Part shown: piece after piece, positions 18,450 to 28,041 of the stretch
Layout: each line of letters begins with the position of its first letter
Position numbering within the stretch: position 1 is the stretch's first letter
Assembly: GCF_037055355.1 (NCBI RefSeq)
Contig: NZ_CP146350.1
Location: 5,045,001-5,109,000 of the forward strand
Source: Streptomyces sp. DG1A-41
GTDB lineage: Bacteria > Actinomycetota > Actinomycetes > Streptomycetales > Streptomycetaceae
Reading direction: 5' to 3'
DNA length: 64,000 nucleotides
Notes under the pieces: model-generated
Databases searched by the model: none
What the model saw: the letters and a program-made list of their open reading frames with translations, nothing else
What the model was told of the DNA's origin: nothing
Program-made: the position numbers and the translations under genes

Positions 18450-19477
18450 TCGGGACTTCCTCCTGTTCCCTCGTCCTGCTTCAGCATCCCTGACTTCGCT
18501 ATGAGATAACCGAGTTGAGCTCGGCTGCCGCTGCCCAGGGCCGAGGCTAGCTTGGCTATGTGAGCACGGCAGGTACGGACGTTCATGCCGAGGCGGCGGG
18601 CGATGGCCTCGTCCACGTGGCCCTCCACCAAAAGCTTGGCTATGGAGTGCTGGATCTCGGTGATGCCGTCGGACGCTGCCTCGTACGGCGCGCCGGTGCT
18701 CATCGGAACCGCGCGGTCCCACAGGTACTCGAAAACCTTGACCAGATAGCGGACGAGCCCGGGGTGGCGCAACTCCAAGGCCACTTGCTGGTCGTCACGT
18801 GCAGGGATGAAGGCGACTGTCTCGTCGCAGATAATCAAGCGCTCGACCAATTCGTCGATGGTGCGGTACTCGACCTTCCCGTCGGAGAGCCGGGCGACAT
18901 ACGACAGCTTCTCCGGGTTGTACCGGGCGGTGTGCTGGTAGAGGCTCCGGACCTTGACGCCGCGCTCGATCAACGGCTTGTCGCGTTCGAGACTTCGCAG
19001 GAGACTCCGTTCGGAGACACGATCACTGGGCTGCACCGTCAGAAGCTCCGTCTGGCACTGGGCGGTGGCCAGATTGAGCGCCGCGTTGATGCGCTCACCG
19101 CCCTCCAACACGGTGATGGAATCGCTGGTCGCCGTCGCCTGTATGCCCATCGCCATAAACGGCTCGAAGGTGTCCGCGAGCTGTACCGAGAGGCGCCTGC
19201 GTTCGGTGATCTCCCGCTCTATGGGGTGCAGATGCTGCGCCAGCGCGACGATCGGCGGCACTGGGCGCAGCCAGGTCGGATCGTCGGGATCGGGGTGCAG
19301 CAGGGCGAGTTCGACGAGGCAGGGAGCGGACTCCGCGTCAGCGCGCGCGACACGTCCAGCGCGCAAAGCCGTGGTATAGAGACGACTCCCCGCCTCACAG
19401 AGCTCGGTGATTGGGTGGGTATGCGCACCCTTAGTCCGATTAGCGCTCAAATCTCCACCCCCCAGGGTCCTGAACAT
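18446..19477 (-). CDS. LuxR-family regulator with TrmB-like sensor domain (paralogue 3)
   Basis: 343 residues from ATG 19477. N-terminal LCEAGSRLYTTALRAGRVAR and PCLVELALLHPDPDDPTWLR; central TELLTVQPSD, VRSLYQHTARYNPEKLSYVA and LVERLIICDETVAFIPARDD; C-terminal LuxR HTH with HSIAKLLVEGHVDEAIARRL and GMNVRTCRAHIAKLASALGS. The ATG lies inside a small inverted repeat (TCCTG-N6-CAGGA, 19468-19483) and lacks a good ribosome site, so the real start may be downstream. It is divergent from the exported-peptide gene with only 86 bp between, the usual position for a regulator of that gene. Confidence 0.85.
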   Translation of the reverse strand: MFRTLGGGDLSANRTKGAHTHPITELCEAGSRLYTTALRAGRVARADAESAPCLVELALLHPDPDDPTWLRPVPPIVALAQHLHPIEREITERRRLSVQLADTFEPFMAMGIQATATSDSITVLEGGERINAALNLATAQCQTELLTVQPSDRVSERSLLRSLERDKPLIERGVKVRSLYQHTARYNPEKLSYVARLSDGKVEYRTIDELVERLIICDETVAFIPARDDQQVALELRHPGLVRYLVKVFEYLWDRAVPMSTGAPYEAASDGITEIQHSIAKLLVEGHVDEAIARRLGMNVRTCRAHIAKLASALGSGSRAQLGYLIAKSGMLKQDEGTGGSPE

Positions 19478-19483
19478 GCAGGA
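19468..19483. promoter_or_regulatory. Small inverted repeat at LuxR3/peptide divergent promoter
   Basis: TCCTG-AACATG-CAGGA, a perfect 5-bp inverted repeat in the 86-bp gap that must hold the promoters of paralogue 3 (-) and the peptide gene (+). A candidate binding site for one of the LuxR proteins. Confidence 0.3.
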
Positions 19484-19563
19484 ACATGATGCACCGATTG
19501 TGTGGCCATGACGTGCCCGAATGAGCCATCGTCGTACTCGACGGGGGAAAAGGGGACCTTCAA

Positions 19564-19776
19564 GTGAGGACGAAGCCGACTATGCGTAACAAAATGCTTC
19601 GCTCGGTGCTTGTCGCCGCCTTCTCCGCCGTCGTAGCCCTCGGTGCGCTGAGTGGCTTCTCCGGTGAGAGGGACGGAGTCCGGGCGAACACGCAGTGGCC
19701 GGCGGCAGTTGCGGACGTTGCAACTGCTGACAACACCCAGTGGCCGAACCCTGGGGTCGACGGAGCCGGGAGCTGA
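19564..19776 (+). CDS. Exported 70-aa peptide with repeated NTQWP motif
   Basis: A signal peptide: basic MRTKPTMRNKMLR, a hydrophobic core SVLVAAFSAVVALGALSGF, and possible cleavage after VRA at about residue 41. The mature part is short (about 29 residues), begins NTQWPAAVADVATAD and repeats NTQWP once more before NPGVDGAGS. It has no cysteines, so it is not a lasso- or lantibiotic-like core. GTG 19564 has GGGGA 8 nt upstream. ATG 19582 is an alternative. I recall similar tiny Streptomyces proteins with TQWP/TEWP repeats of unknown function beside LuxR-type regulators. It is followed one base later by the Rieske-like gene, forming a two-gene operon divergent from paralogue 3. Possible roles are an extracellular signal, a modified peptide, or a surface peptide. 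Confidence 0.7.
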   Translation: MRTKPTMRNKMLRSVLVAAFSAVVALGALSGFSGERDGVRANTQWPAAVADVATADNTQWPNPGVDGAGS

Positions 19777-19777
19777 C

Positions 19778-20113
19778 GTGACCACTCCACCCGACGACCG
19801 CTCCTTCCGCCGTGAAATGGCCACCGCCTACCGCTCGGGCTGGCACTTCATCGACCTGGTCACCGCCATCCCGCACAGCGGCGACTCGTTGATGGTGACG
19901 GTGTTCGGCGAGCCGGTGGTCGTCACGCGGGACGAGGACGAGGACGTACGGGCTTACCGGTGTCTGCGGCGGCCTCGGGGGGCGCCGCAGCCCGTGCGGT
20001 GTGCCGTACGGTACGGAATGATCTTTGTGAACCTGGACCAAAGGGACCACGAGCAGGTGGAGGCCGACTCTCCTGCCCCGAGGGCCATCTCTGCCACCCC
20101 CCGCAGTGCCTGA
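19778..20113 (+). CDS. Rieske-like protein lacking cluster ligands
   Basis: 111 residues from GTG 19778, which follows the peptide gene's TGA by one base with GGGAG in the peptide's last codons as ribosome site. YRSGWHFIDLVTAIPHSGDS and VFGEPVVVTRDEDEDVRAYR match the start of Rieske domains of aromatic-ring-hydroxylating oxygenases, and RYGMIFVNLDQRD matches the strand after the cluster loops. The segment that should hold C-x-H and C-x2-H is shortened to RCLRRPRGAPQPVRCAV, so no [2Fe-2S] cluster can be bound as in the family. It is therefore a miniature, probably non-redox derivative. It may bind the peptide or act with it. Confidence 0.65.
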   Translation: MTTPPDDRSFRREMATAYRSGWHFIDLVTAIPHSGDSLMVTVFGEPVVVTRDEDEDVRAYRCLRRPRGAPQPVRCAVRYGMIFVNLDQRDHEQVEADSPAPRAISATPRSA

Positions 20114-20155
20114 CGCGATTCCCCCGTCGTAACAGATCGCTCAGGTGCTTCCCCC

Positions 20156-20196
20156 GCAGCGGCGTCACCGTGACCTGAACACGGTGACGCCGCTGC
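20156..20196. terminator. Strong hairpin terminator after the peptide operon
   Basis: 17-bp perfect arms (20156-20172 and 20180-20196) with loop ACCTGAA, 42 bp after the Rieske-like stop, followed by TTTCTGGGG. It is likely to act in both directions. Confidence 0.8.
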
Positions 20197-20256
20197 AGTT
20201 TCTGGGGATATTTCCGGGTATCAGCCCAGTTCCGGGGTGGCCAAATCCAATCGATC

Positions 20257-20280
20257 ACCGAAGTGGATTTTCACTTCGGT
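20257..20280 (-). terminator. Hairpin at the 3' end of the PPOX gene
   Basis: ACCGAAGTG (20257-20265) pairs with CACTTCGGT (20272-20280) with a 6-nt loop. It abuts the stop codon of the minus-strand gene. Confidence 0.7.
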
Positions 20281-20696
20281 CAACCCCGCCCCATCGCTCG
20301 CGTCAGCTCTATCTCGATCACCACGCGTGAGGGGTTCGGCGAGGGGGTCCGTCCGTAGCGCTCCGCGTAGCGGCGCTCCGCCTCCGCGACCCGGTCCGGC
20401 TCGGTGCGGACGAAGGCACGGCCTTCCAGTGTCGCCCAGCGCTTGCCCTCCATCTGGCAGACGGCGACCGCCGCTCCCTGTTCCCCGGCGGCCAGTACAT
20501 GCCGCACCTTCGCGCTCGCCTTGTTCGTGATCACCCGAGCGAGCCGGGCCGCGGGATCGTATGTGACCCCGACGGGTACCACGTGCGGAGTGCCGTCCGG
20601 GCGGGGAGTCGTCAGGGTGCACACGTGCCGTTCCCGCCAGAAGCTGAGATACGGCTCGTCCGGAGCGCCCGGATCGACGGAGTACTTGGTCGCCAT
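20280..20696 (-). CDS. PPOX-class flavin/F420-dependent oxidoreductase
   Basis: 138 residues with a split-barrel flavin-binding fold: FWRERHVCTLTTPRPDGTPH, VVPVGVTYDPAARLARVITN, KASAKVRHV, VCQMEGKRWATLEGRAFVRT and a C-terminal helix with RYAERYGR. This is the pattern of small actinobacterial PPOX proteins, many of which use F420 or FMN to reduce unsaturated substrates or biliverdin. The cofactor cannot be told from sequence alone. ATG 20696 (MATKYSVDPGAPDEPYLSFW) is the family start. A longer frame would run into the clpB HAIR site. It is divergent from clpB, and its promoter may be affected by HspR binding. Confidence 0.85.
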   Translation of the reverse strand: MATKYSVDPGAPDEPYLSFWRERHVCTLTTPRPDGTPHVVPVGVTYDPAARLARVITNKASAKVRHVLAAGEQGAAVAVCQMEGKRWATLEGRAFVRTEPDRVAEAERRYAERYGRTPSPNPSRVVIEIELTRAMGRG

Positions 20697-20735
20697 ACTC
20701 CGGAACTTAGCCCCTGTGACCCTCCCCGAATCGGC

Positions 20736-20756
20736 CTTGAGTGGACTAGACTCAAC
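20736..20756. promoter_or_regulatory. HAIR operator of clpB
   Basis: CTTGAGT-GGACTAG-ACTCAAC, one mismatch from the HspR consensus, centred 55 bp before the clpB start. It places clpB in the same HspR regulon as the dnaK operon, as established in S. coelicolor. Confidence 0.88.
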
Positions 20757-20800
20757 TTTGTGCAAGTCGTTCGGGTCAGTGCAAGGAGGAGAACGCGAAC

Positions 20801-23422
<2,622 letters not shown>

Positions 23423-23885
23423 CCGGCAGCGCACGCCCTGACGACGGCCCGCCCCGCACTTCCGGGGTGGGCCTGCGCATACGAGGTATTCGGCCAACCC
23501 GGTGCTCCGCCTGCGCACTCCGCACCCTTCCGCTTCACGGCATCTTCACAGCCTCCGGCCTGAGTCGAACGGTCTTTCGTATCCAGCTGCCCATTCCGCT
23601 CACGGAGCGGTTCTCGGCAACGCCCCCTCGGCCCGCAAACCATTCACGGGGCATTCAGCAATGCACGTCGTTCTGCGCGCCTTCACGCCGCCACCCGTCC
23701 GCTGACGGGGAGAGAGCACACCGGCACACCGCGGCACGCGCCGGCACAGCGGCGGCTCCCGCGTTTTCCCACTTCGGCGAGAACGTTCCCGGTTCACCGG
23801 CTTTCCCGGTGGGCGACGGTTGACCGACGGCACCCGTCGCCCGCCCACCGCACTGCCCCGGAGAACAGACGTAATTCGAGATCCT
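23423..23885. other. Intergenic after clpB
   Basis: About 460 bp. It carries the clpB terminator at 23446-23473. The rest has short open frames without codon bias or motifs, leading into a broken protease-inhibitor gene. Confidence 0.5.
23446..23473 (+). terminator. clpB terminator
   Basis: GGCCCGCCCCG (23446-23456) with CGGGGTGGGCC (23463-23473), an 11-bp stem with one G-T pair, loop of 6, 24 bp after the clpB stop. Confidence 0.75.
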
Positions 23886-24316
23886 TGACGGCCGCCCTCG
23901 TCGCCACCGCCTCGGCCACCGTGCTCGTGCTCACCAGCGGCACGGCGGTGCAAAGCGGGTGAGGAGCCCACCGCCGAGCCGTCGGACACCGCCACGTCGG
24001 CGGACGAAGGCCGGCTACTGGTGCCTGTACAGGGACTCCGGCTACAAGGGCAGGCTCCTGCGGCTGTTCTCCGACGGGAAGAAGGACCTCAGCGAGTGGG
24101 GCTGCCGGGACAAGCCGGGTTCCGTCCACCACTGGGTCGGCCGCTACTCGATCAAGTGCTGACGCGAAGATCACCGACCTGCGCTCCTGGCCCGTCGAGG
24201 ACCGGGTCCGGCGGCTCGGCCCGCCGGGCGCCTGTTCGAACTTCCGCAACCCCGGCTATCCGGGCGGCGGGAACCGGAACGACAAGGTCGACATCTTCGA
24301 GGTCCGGCGCGCCTGA
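23886..24316 (+). pseudogene. Secreted peptidase inhibitor I36 / crystallin-like protein, decayed
   Basis: Pieces in three frames line up in order: a signal-peptide core TAALVATASATVLVLTSGTA, a linker EEPTAEPSDTATSADE, a crystallin-like block AGYWCLYRDSGYKGRLLRLF with DLSEWGCRDKPGSVHHWVGR, and a C-terminal block DAKITDLRSWPVEDRV with FRNPGYPGGGNRNDKVDIFE. Together they match Streptomyces proteins of peptidase inhibitor family I36 (secreted beta/gamma-crystallin fold, Streptomyces metalloproteinase inhibitor relatives). At least three frame breaks (about 23960, 24003, 24160) and no good start codon make this a real pseudogene rather than one base-calling error. Confidence 0.65.
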
Positions 24317-24465
24317 CAGGTGCGCAGGGGCTCCGAGGAGGTACCCGGTGCTTCCCCCGACCGGCCGGATCCTGTCAGCCGAGGGCTGACGGGACCCGTC
24401 TGGGCTTGCCACGCCCCTCCCCGCATGGGGGAGGATGGCGGGATCCGTACGAAGGGAAAAACACG

Positions 24466-24993
24466 GTGACCATCGACCCGTCCTCGATTCCGAACTTCGG
24501 GGGCCAGCCCGAGCCGCAGCCGCAAGGACCGGCGGGCCCCGTCGTCCCGGATCAGGACCTCGTGAAGCAGCTCCTCGACCAGATGGAGCTCAAGTACGTC
24601 GTCGACGACGAGGGAGACCTCGCGGCGCCGTGGGAGCAGTTCCGCACCTACTTCATGTTCCGGGGAGAGGGAGACCAGCAGGTCTTCTCCGTGCGGACGT
24701 TCTACGACCGGCCCCACGAGATCGAGGCCAAGCCGCAGATCCTGGAGTCCATCGACGACTGGAACCGCCGCACCCTGTGGCCCAAGGTCTACAGCCACAC
24801 CCACGACGACGGCACGGTCCGCCTGATCGGCGAGGCCCAGATGCTGATCGGCATGGGTGTGAGCCTGGAGCACTTCGTCTCCTCGACGGTCAGCTGGGTG
24901 CGGGCCGCGATCGAGTTCGACAAGTGGCTCATCGAGCAGCTCGGTCTCGAGGAGGAGATCAACGAGGCGGAGAAGCCCGAGGACGAGGAGTAG
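24466..24993 (+). CDS. YbjN domain-containing protein
   Basis: 175 residues. After a Pro/Gln-rich start, QDLVKQLLDQMELKYVVDDE and GDLAAPWEQFRTYFMFRGEG lead to RTLWPKVYSHTHDDGTVRLI and MLIGMGVSLEHFVSSTVSWV, the alpha/beta pattern of the YbjN (type III secretion chaperone-like) fold, with a Glu-rich tail. Actinobacterial members are soluble and of unknown role, perhaps protein binding. GTG 24466 has GAAGGGA 8 nt upstream. It is convergent with the downstream aminotransferase. Confidence 0.85.
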   Translation: MTIDPSSIPNFGGQPEPQPQGPAGPVVPDQDLVKQLLDQMELKYVVDDEGDLAAPWEQFRTYFMFRGEGDQQVFSVRTFYDRPHEIEAKPQILESIDDWNRRTLWPKVYSHTHDDGTVRLIGEAQMLIGMGVSLEHFVSSTVSWVRAAIEFDKWLIEQLGLEEEINEAEKPEDEE

Positions 24994-25103
24994 GCCCAGC
25001 AGGCCTCGCCCCAGCGGCGCGTCGGCGCGTACGAGCAGAGCAGGTACGCGCTGTACGCGCCGTACGCCTTTTCAGCGCCGTTCGCCTTGCAGCCCCGGGT
25101 CCC

Positions 25104-26288
25104 TCAGGCCCCGGCTACGCCCTTCAGACGGCGTACGGCTTCCTCCAGCACGCCCGTCCGCTTGCAGAACGCGAACCGTACGAACGGCGCCCCCTCCTCG
25201 CGGTGATCGTAGAAGACCGCGTTGGGGATCGCGACGACACCGGCGCGTTCCGGCAGGCCGCGGCAGAAGGCGAAGCCGTCCGTCTCGCCGAGGGGGCGGA
25301 TGTCGGTGGTGACGAAGTAGGTCCCCGAGGGGCGGAAGACCCGGAAACCGGCCTCCTCCAGGCCCGCCGCCAGCAGGTTCCGCTTGACCAGCATGTCGTC
25401 CCGGAAGGCCGTGAAGTACGACTCGGGCAGCGCCAGGGCCTCGGCGACCGCGTACTGGAACGGGCCCGACGCCACATACGTCAGGTACTGCTTAACCGAG
25501 CGCACCGCCGTGACCAGCTCCGGCGCCGCCGTCACCCAGCCGACCTTCCAGCCGGTGAACGAGAACGTCTTGCCGGCCGACCCGATGGTGACCGTACGCT
25601 CGCGCATCCCCGGGAACGTCGCCGGCGGCACGTGCTCGGCGTCGTCGAAGACCAGGTGCTCGTACACCTCGTCCGTCACCACGAGCAGGTCCCGCTCCAC
25701 CGCGAGCTCGGCGATCGCGGCCAGCTCCGCGCGGGTGAGGACCGTGCCGGTCGGGTTGTGCGGAGTGTTGATCAGCAGCAGGCGGGTGCGGTCGGTGACG
25801 GCGTCGCGCAACTCGTCGAGGTCGAGGCGGAAGCTGCCGTCGTGCGGGCGGAGCGTGACCGGCACCCGGCGCCCGCCCGCCATCGCGATGCACGCCGCGT
25901 ACGAGTCGTAGTACGGCTCGAAGGCGATCACCTCGTCGCCGGGCTCCACCAGGGCCAGCAGCGAGGCGGCGATGGCCTCGGTGGCCCCGGCGGTGACCAG
26001 GACCTCCCTGTCGGGGTCGCAGGACAGGCCGTAGCGCCGCTGCTGGTGGGCGGCGATCGCGGTGCGCAGCTCGGGGACGCCGGGCCCCGGCGGGTACTGG
26101 TTGCCGAGGCCGTCCCGCAGCGCCCGTACGGCGGCCTCCCTGACCTCCTCGGGGCCGTCGGTGTCGGGGAAGCCCTGCCCGAGGTTGATGGCCCCGGTGC
26201 TCAGGGCCAGGGCGGACATCTCGGCGAAGATCGTCGTCCCGAACTCGGCGAGCCGGCGGTTGAGGAGGGGGCGCGCGCTGGAGGTCAT
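25104..26288 (-). CDS. PLP-dependent aminotransferase class I/II (DapC-like)
   Basis: 394 residues. Fold-type I aminotransferase: LGQGFPDTDGPEEVREAAVR, QYPPGPGVPELRTAIAAHQQ, VLVTAGATEAIAASLLALVE, LLLINTPHNPTGTVLTRAEL, DEVYEHLVFDDAEH, and the PLP lysine in SAGKTFSFTGWKVGW (Lys about 240). Closest in memory to actinobacterial N-succinyldiaminopimelate aminotransferase DapC (lysine/meso-DAP pathway) and to broad kynurenine/methionine aminotransferases. The substrate is therefore not certain. ATG 26288 (MTSSARPLLNRRLAEFG) is preferred because AGGA lies upstream. ATG 26297 is in frame but has no ribosome site. Confidence 0.85.
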   Translation of the reverse strand: MTSSARPLLNRRLAEFGTTIFAEMSALALSTGAINLGQGFPDTDGPEEVREAAVRALRDGLGNQYPPGPGVPELRTAIAAHQQRRYGLSCDPDREVLVTAGATEAIAASLLALVEPGDEVIAFEPYYDSYAACIAMAGGRRVPVTLRPHDGSFRLDLDELRDAVTDRTRLLLINTPHNPTGTVLTRAELAAIAELAVERDLLVVTDEVYEHLVFDDAEHVPPATFPGMRERTVTIGSAGKTFSFTGWKVGWVTAAPELVTAVRSVKQYLTYVASGPFQYAVAEALALPESYFTAFRDDMLVKRNLLAAGLEEAGFRVFRPSGTYFVTTDIRPLGETDGFAFCRGLPERAGVVAIPNAVFYDHREEGAPFVRFAFCKRTGVLEEAVRRLKGVAGA

Positions 26289-26425
26289 GCGGGCCATCCT
26301 GCGCCGAAGCTCTGGAGTTCCTCAACTCTGCTTTGGGTCGTGCGGGGGGCGGGCATCCCCTGTTCACGCAAGAGCGAGGCGCCCACGGGGGGCCGCTTCG
26401 GGGGAAACGGAAGGAGGGTGACGCC

Positions 26426-26710
26426 ATGGTCGTCGGCATCATCCTGGCGGTGATCGGGGTTGTTCTGGTCGGGGCGCTGGTGTCCGTCGGGCGCAGGAAC
26501 GCGTCCGGACGCACGACGCGTCGCGGGGCGTGGGCGTCCACCGGATCGCGCCACGACAGCGGCGGCAGCTGGTGGGCCGGAGGCGGAGACTCCGGCTCGT
26601 CCGGCGGAAACCACGGGGGGCACTCCTGCGGCGGCGGCTCGTCCTGCGGAGGCGGGTCGTCCTGCGGCGGGGGTGGTGGAGGAGGTGGCTGCGGCGGCGG
26701 AGGCAGCTGA
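26426..26710 (+). CDS. Small membrane protein with Gly/Cys-rich tail
   Basis: 94 residues. One N-terminal transmembrane helix (VVGIILAVIGVVLVGALVSV, 2-21), a short basic stretch RRNASGRTTRR, then a low-complexity tail containing GGNHGGHSCGGGSSCGGGSS and a Gly run with five cysteines in all, spaced by 3-8 glycines. ATG 26426 has AAGGAGG 7 nt upstream, so it is well translated. Cys/His-spaced Gly tails of this kind could bind metal or form disulfides outside the membrane, but no function is known to me. It is divergent from the aminotransferase gene. Confidence 0.75.
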   Translation: MVVGIILAVIGVVLVGALVSVGRRNASGRTTRRGAWASTGSRHDSGGSWWAGGGDSGSSGGNHGGHSCGGGSSCGGGSSCGGGGGGGGCGGGGS

Positions 26711-26712
26711 CA

Positions 26713-26736
26713 CCCGTCGGCCGCTCTCCCGACGGG
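26713..26736 (+). terminator. Hairpin terminator after Cys-rich gene
   Basis: CCCGTCGG (26713-26720) with CCGACGGG (26729-26736), loop of 8, starting 3 bp after the stop. A second perfect stem, AACGCGGGG (26753-26761) with CCCCGCGTT (26780-26788), follows. Confidence 0.65.
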
Positions 26737-26791
26737 GAAGCCGCAACCTCCGAACGCGGGGTCCGCACCTGGGGGCGGGCCCCGCGTTCCC

Positions 26792-26893
26792 GTGTCGGGC
26801 GGGGGCCGCGGGCGTCCTGTGTCGGGCGGGGGTCGGGGCGTCCTGTGTCGGGTGGAGGTCCGGGTGGCGTGTCGGGCGGGGGCCCGGGGTCCC
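26792..26893. repeat. GTGTCGGG minisatellite, four degenerate units of 24-27 bp
   Basis: Units begin GTGTCGGGYGG at 26792, 26819, 26845 and 26869. Units 1-2 share the ending GCGTCCT. Related GGCCG-AGGTCCG blocks continue to about 26950. Non-coding, probably slippage-derived. Confidence 0.7.
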
Positions 26894-27396
26894 GCACCGG
26901 CCGCAGGTCCGGGGTTCCCGTCAGGCCGGAGGTCCGAGGTTTCCGTCCGGCGGATACGTCGAACGCCCGTCGGGCAACTTGGGGTGTTTTCCGGCAACTT
27001 CGCATGCCTGTAGGACAACTGCCATCGTGGAGTGCCGGATCGAGGCGTTACTCCGTCAACTGCGTGCGCCCGAGAGGCACTTCGAGAGCCGGCTGGAAGC
27101 CCGGGCGTCCGTTCGTCCCTGCTCCGGGCGTGAGCCGCGGCGCACCGGCGCACGCCGTGGTTGAACAGTTGAGCTGTGGAGCCCTCTGAGGGATGGAAAC
27201 CCTACGATTTTGGGTAAAGACGCTGTTGCGGCGCCACAGTTCATGATTCCCTCTAAAACACCAACGCAGCCTCTCGGACGCCCTGCGGACATTTTCCGGA
27301 AACCGGCCGACCGGTTTTCCCCGGGCCGTATCCCCCGGTGCGACCGGGGCGCGGCGGACCCCTCTCCCTCTCCTTGTGTGCTTGCGGAGCCGATCC

Positions 27397-27924
27397 ATGC
27401 TCACGACCCTGAACACCTCCTACACCGACACGCGCGCGACTGATCTCGCCTGGGCCCTGGGGCGCGAGCCGCTTCCCGCGCTGGCCACGCTCGACCTCGA
27501 ACTGGCAGGCGCCCGACTTCAGTTGCGGCTTCTCGGCGCGTCCCACCAGGTCCTACTGGAGGAGGAGCGGGGCATCTGCTCGGAGACGGTGGCGTGCATT
27601 CCGGGCAGCAGCACCCCGCTTCCGCTCGGCGTCGCCAAGCGGGTGGGCGACTGGGAGTACGAGTTCGCGGCCCGGGTCGAGGTCCTCTCGCCCGGCTCCT
27701 TCGCGGGCCGCGCCCAGGAGTTGCTGGCCCTCGTCTCCGACCATCCGCACGGCCTGGTCGGCGTCTTCCCCGGCAGCCCGCACGCCTTCACGGCCCTGCT
27801 GGCCCAGCACCACGAGGGGCAGGTGCACTGGCGGACCTGGCACGCGTACCCGCAGGACGGGCAGTTGGTGGCCACCCGCACGAAGGTGGGCGTACGGGTC
27901 CCGGCGGCGGCCACCGCCAACTGA
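27397..27924 (+). CDS. DUF2617 family protein
   Basis: 175 residues: MLTTLNTSYTDTRATDLAWA, DLELAGARLQLRLLGASHQV, ETVACIPGSSTPLPLGVAKR, YEFAARVEVLSPGSFAGRAQ and VHWRTWHAYPQDGQLVATRT. This order of blocks is the actinobacterial DUF2617 family, always near the spermidine-synthase-like gene in Streptomyces as I recall. Soluble, function unknown. ATG 27397 has GGAG 8 nt upstream. The stop lies about 120 bp before the next gene. Confidence 0.85.
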   Translation: MLTTLNTSYTDTRATDLAWALGREPLPALATLDLELAGARLQLRLLGASHQVLLEEERGICSETVACIPGSSTPLPLGVAKRVGDWEYEFAARVEVLSPGSFAGRAQELLALVSDHPHGLVGVFPGSPHAFTALLAQHHEGQVHWRTWHAYPQDGQLVATRTKVGVRVPAAATAN

Positions 27925-28041
27925 AGCCCCCGGCCCCTCACTCACTCGGCGAACCGGGTCGCATACCGATCGGGCCTGTGTAAACCAGCACCACACGTGT
28001 GGGTGACGAACCGCAGCGGAGGCGTGACGTAACGTCGCAGC

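Larger units (their letters stand above)
26711..27396. other. Intergenic with hairpins and a minisatellite
   Basis: About 690 bp without a convincing gene. It holds two hairpins after the small membrane protein (26713-26736 and 26753-26788), the GTGTCGGG minisatellite at 26792-26893, and an AT-richer stretch (about 27180-27260) that probably carries the promoter of the DUF2617 gene. Confidence 0.5.

Noticed and set aside
19564..20113. Lanthipeptide or lasso-peptide cluster
   Set aside because: The peptide has a normal Sec signal, no Cys, and no LanB/C/M, lasso cyclase or radical-SAM gene is nearby.
26792..26893. CRISPR array
   Set aside because: Units are contiguous without spacers, degenerate, and no cas genes are present.
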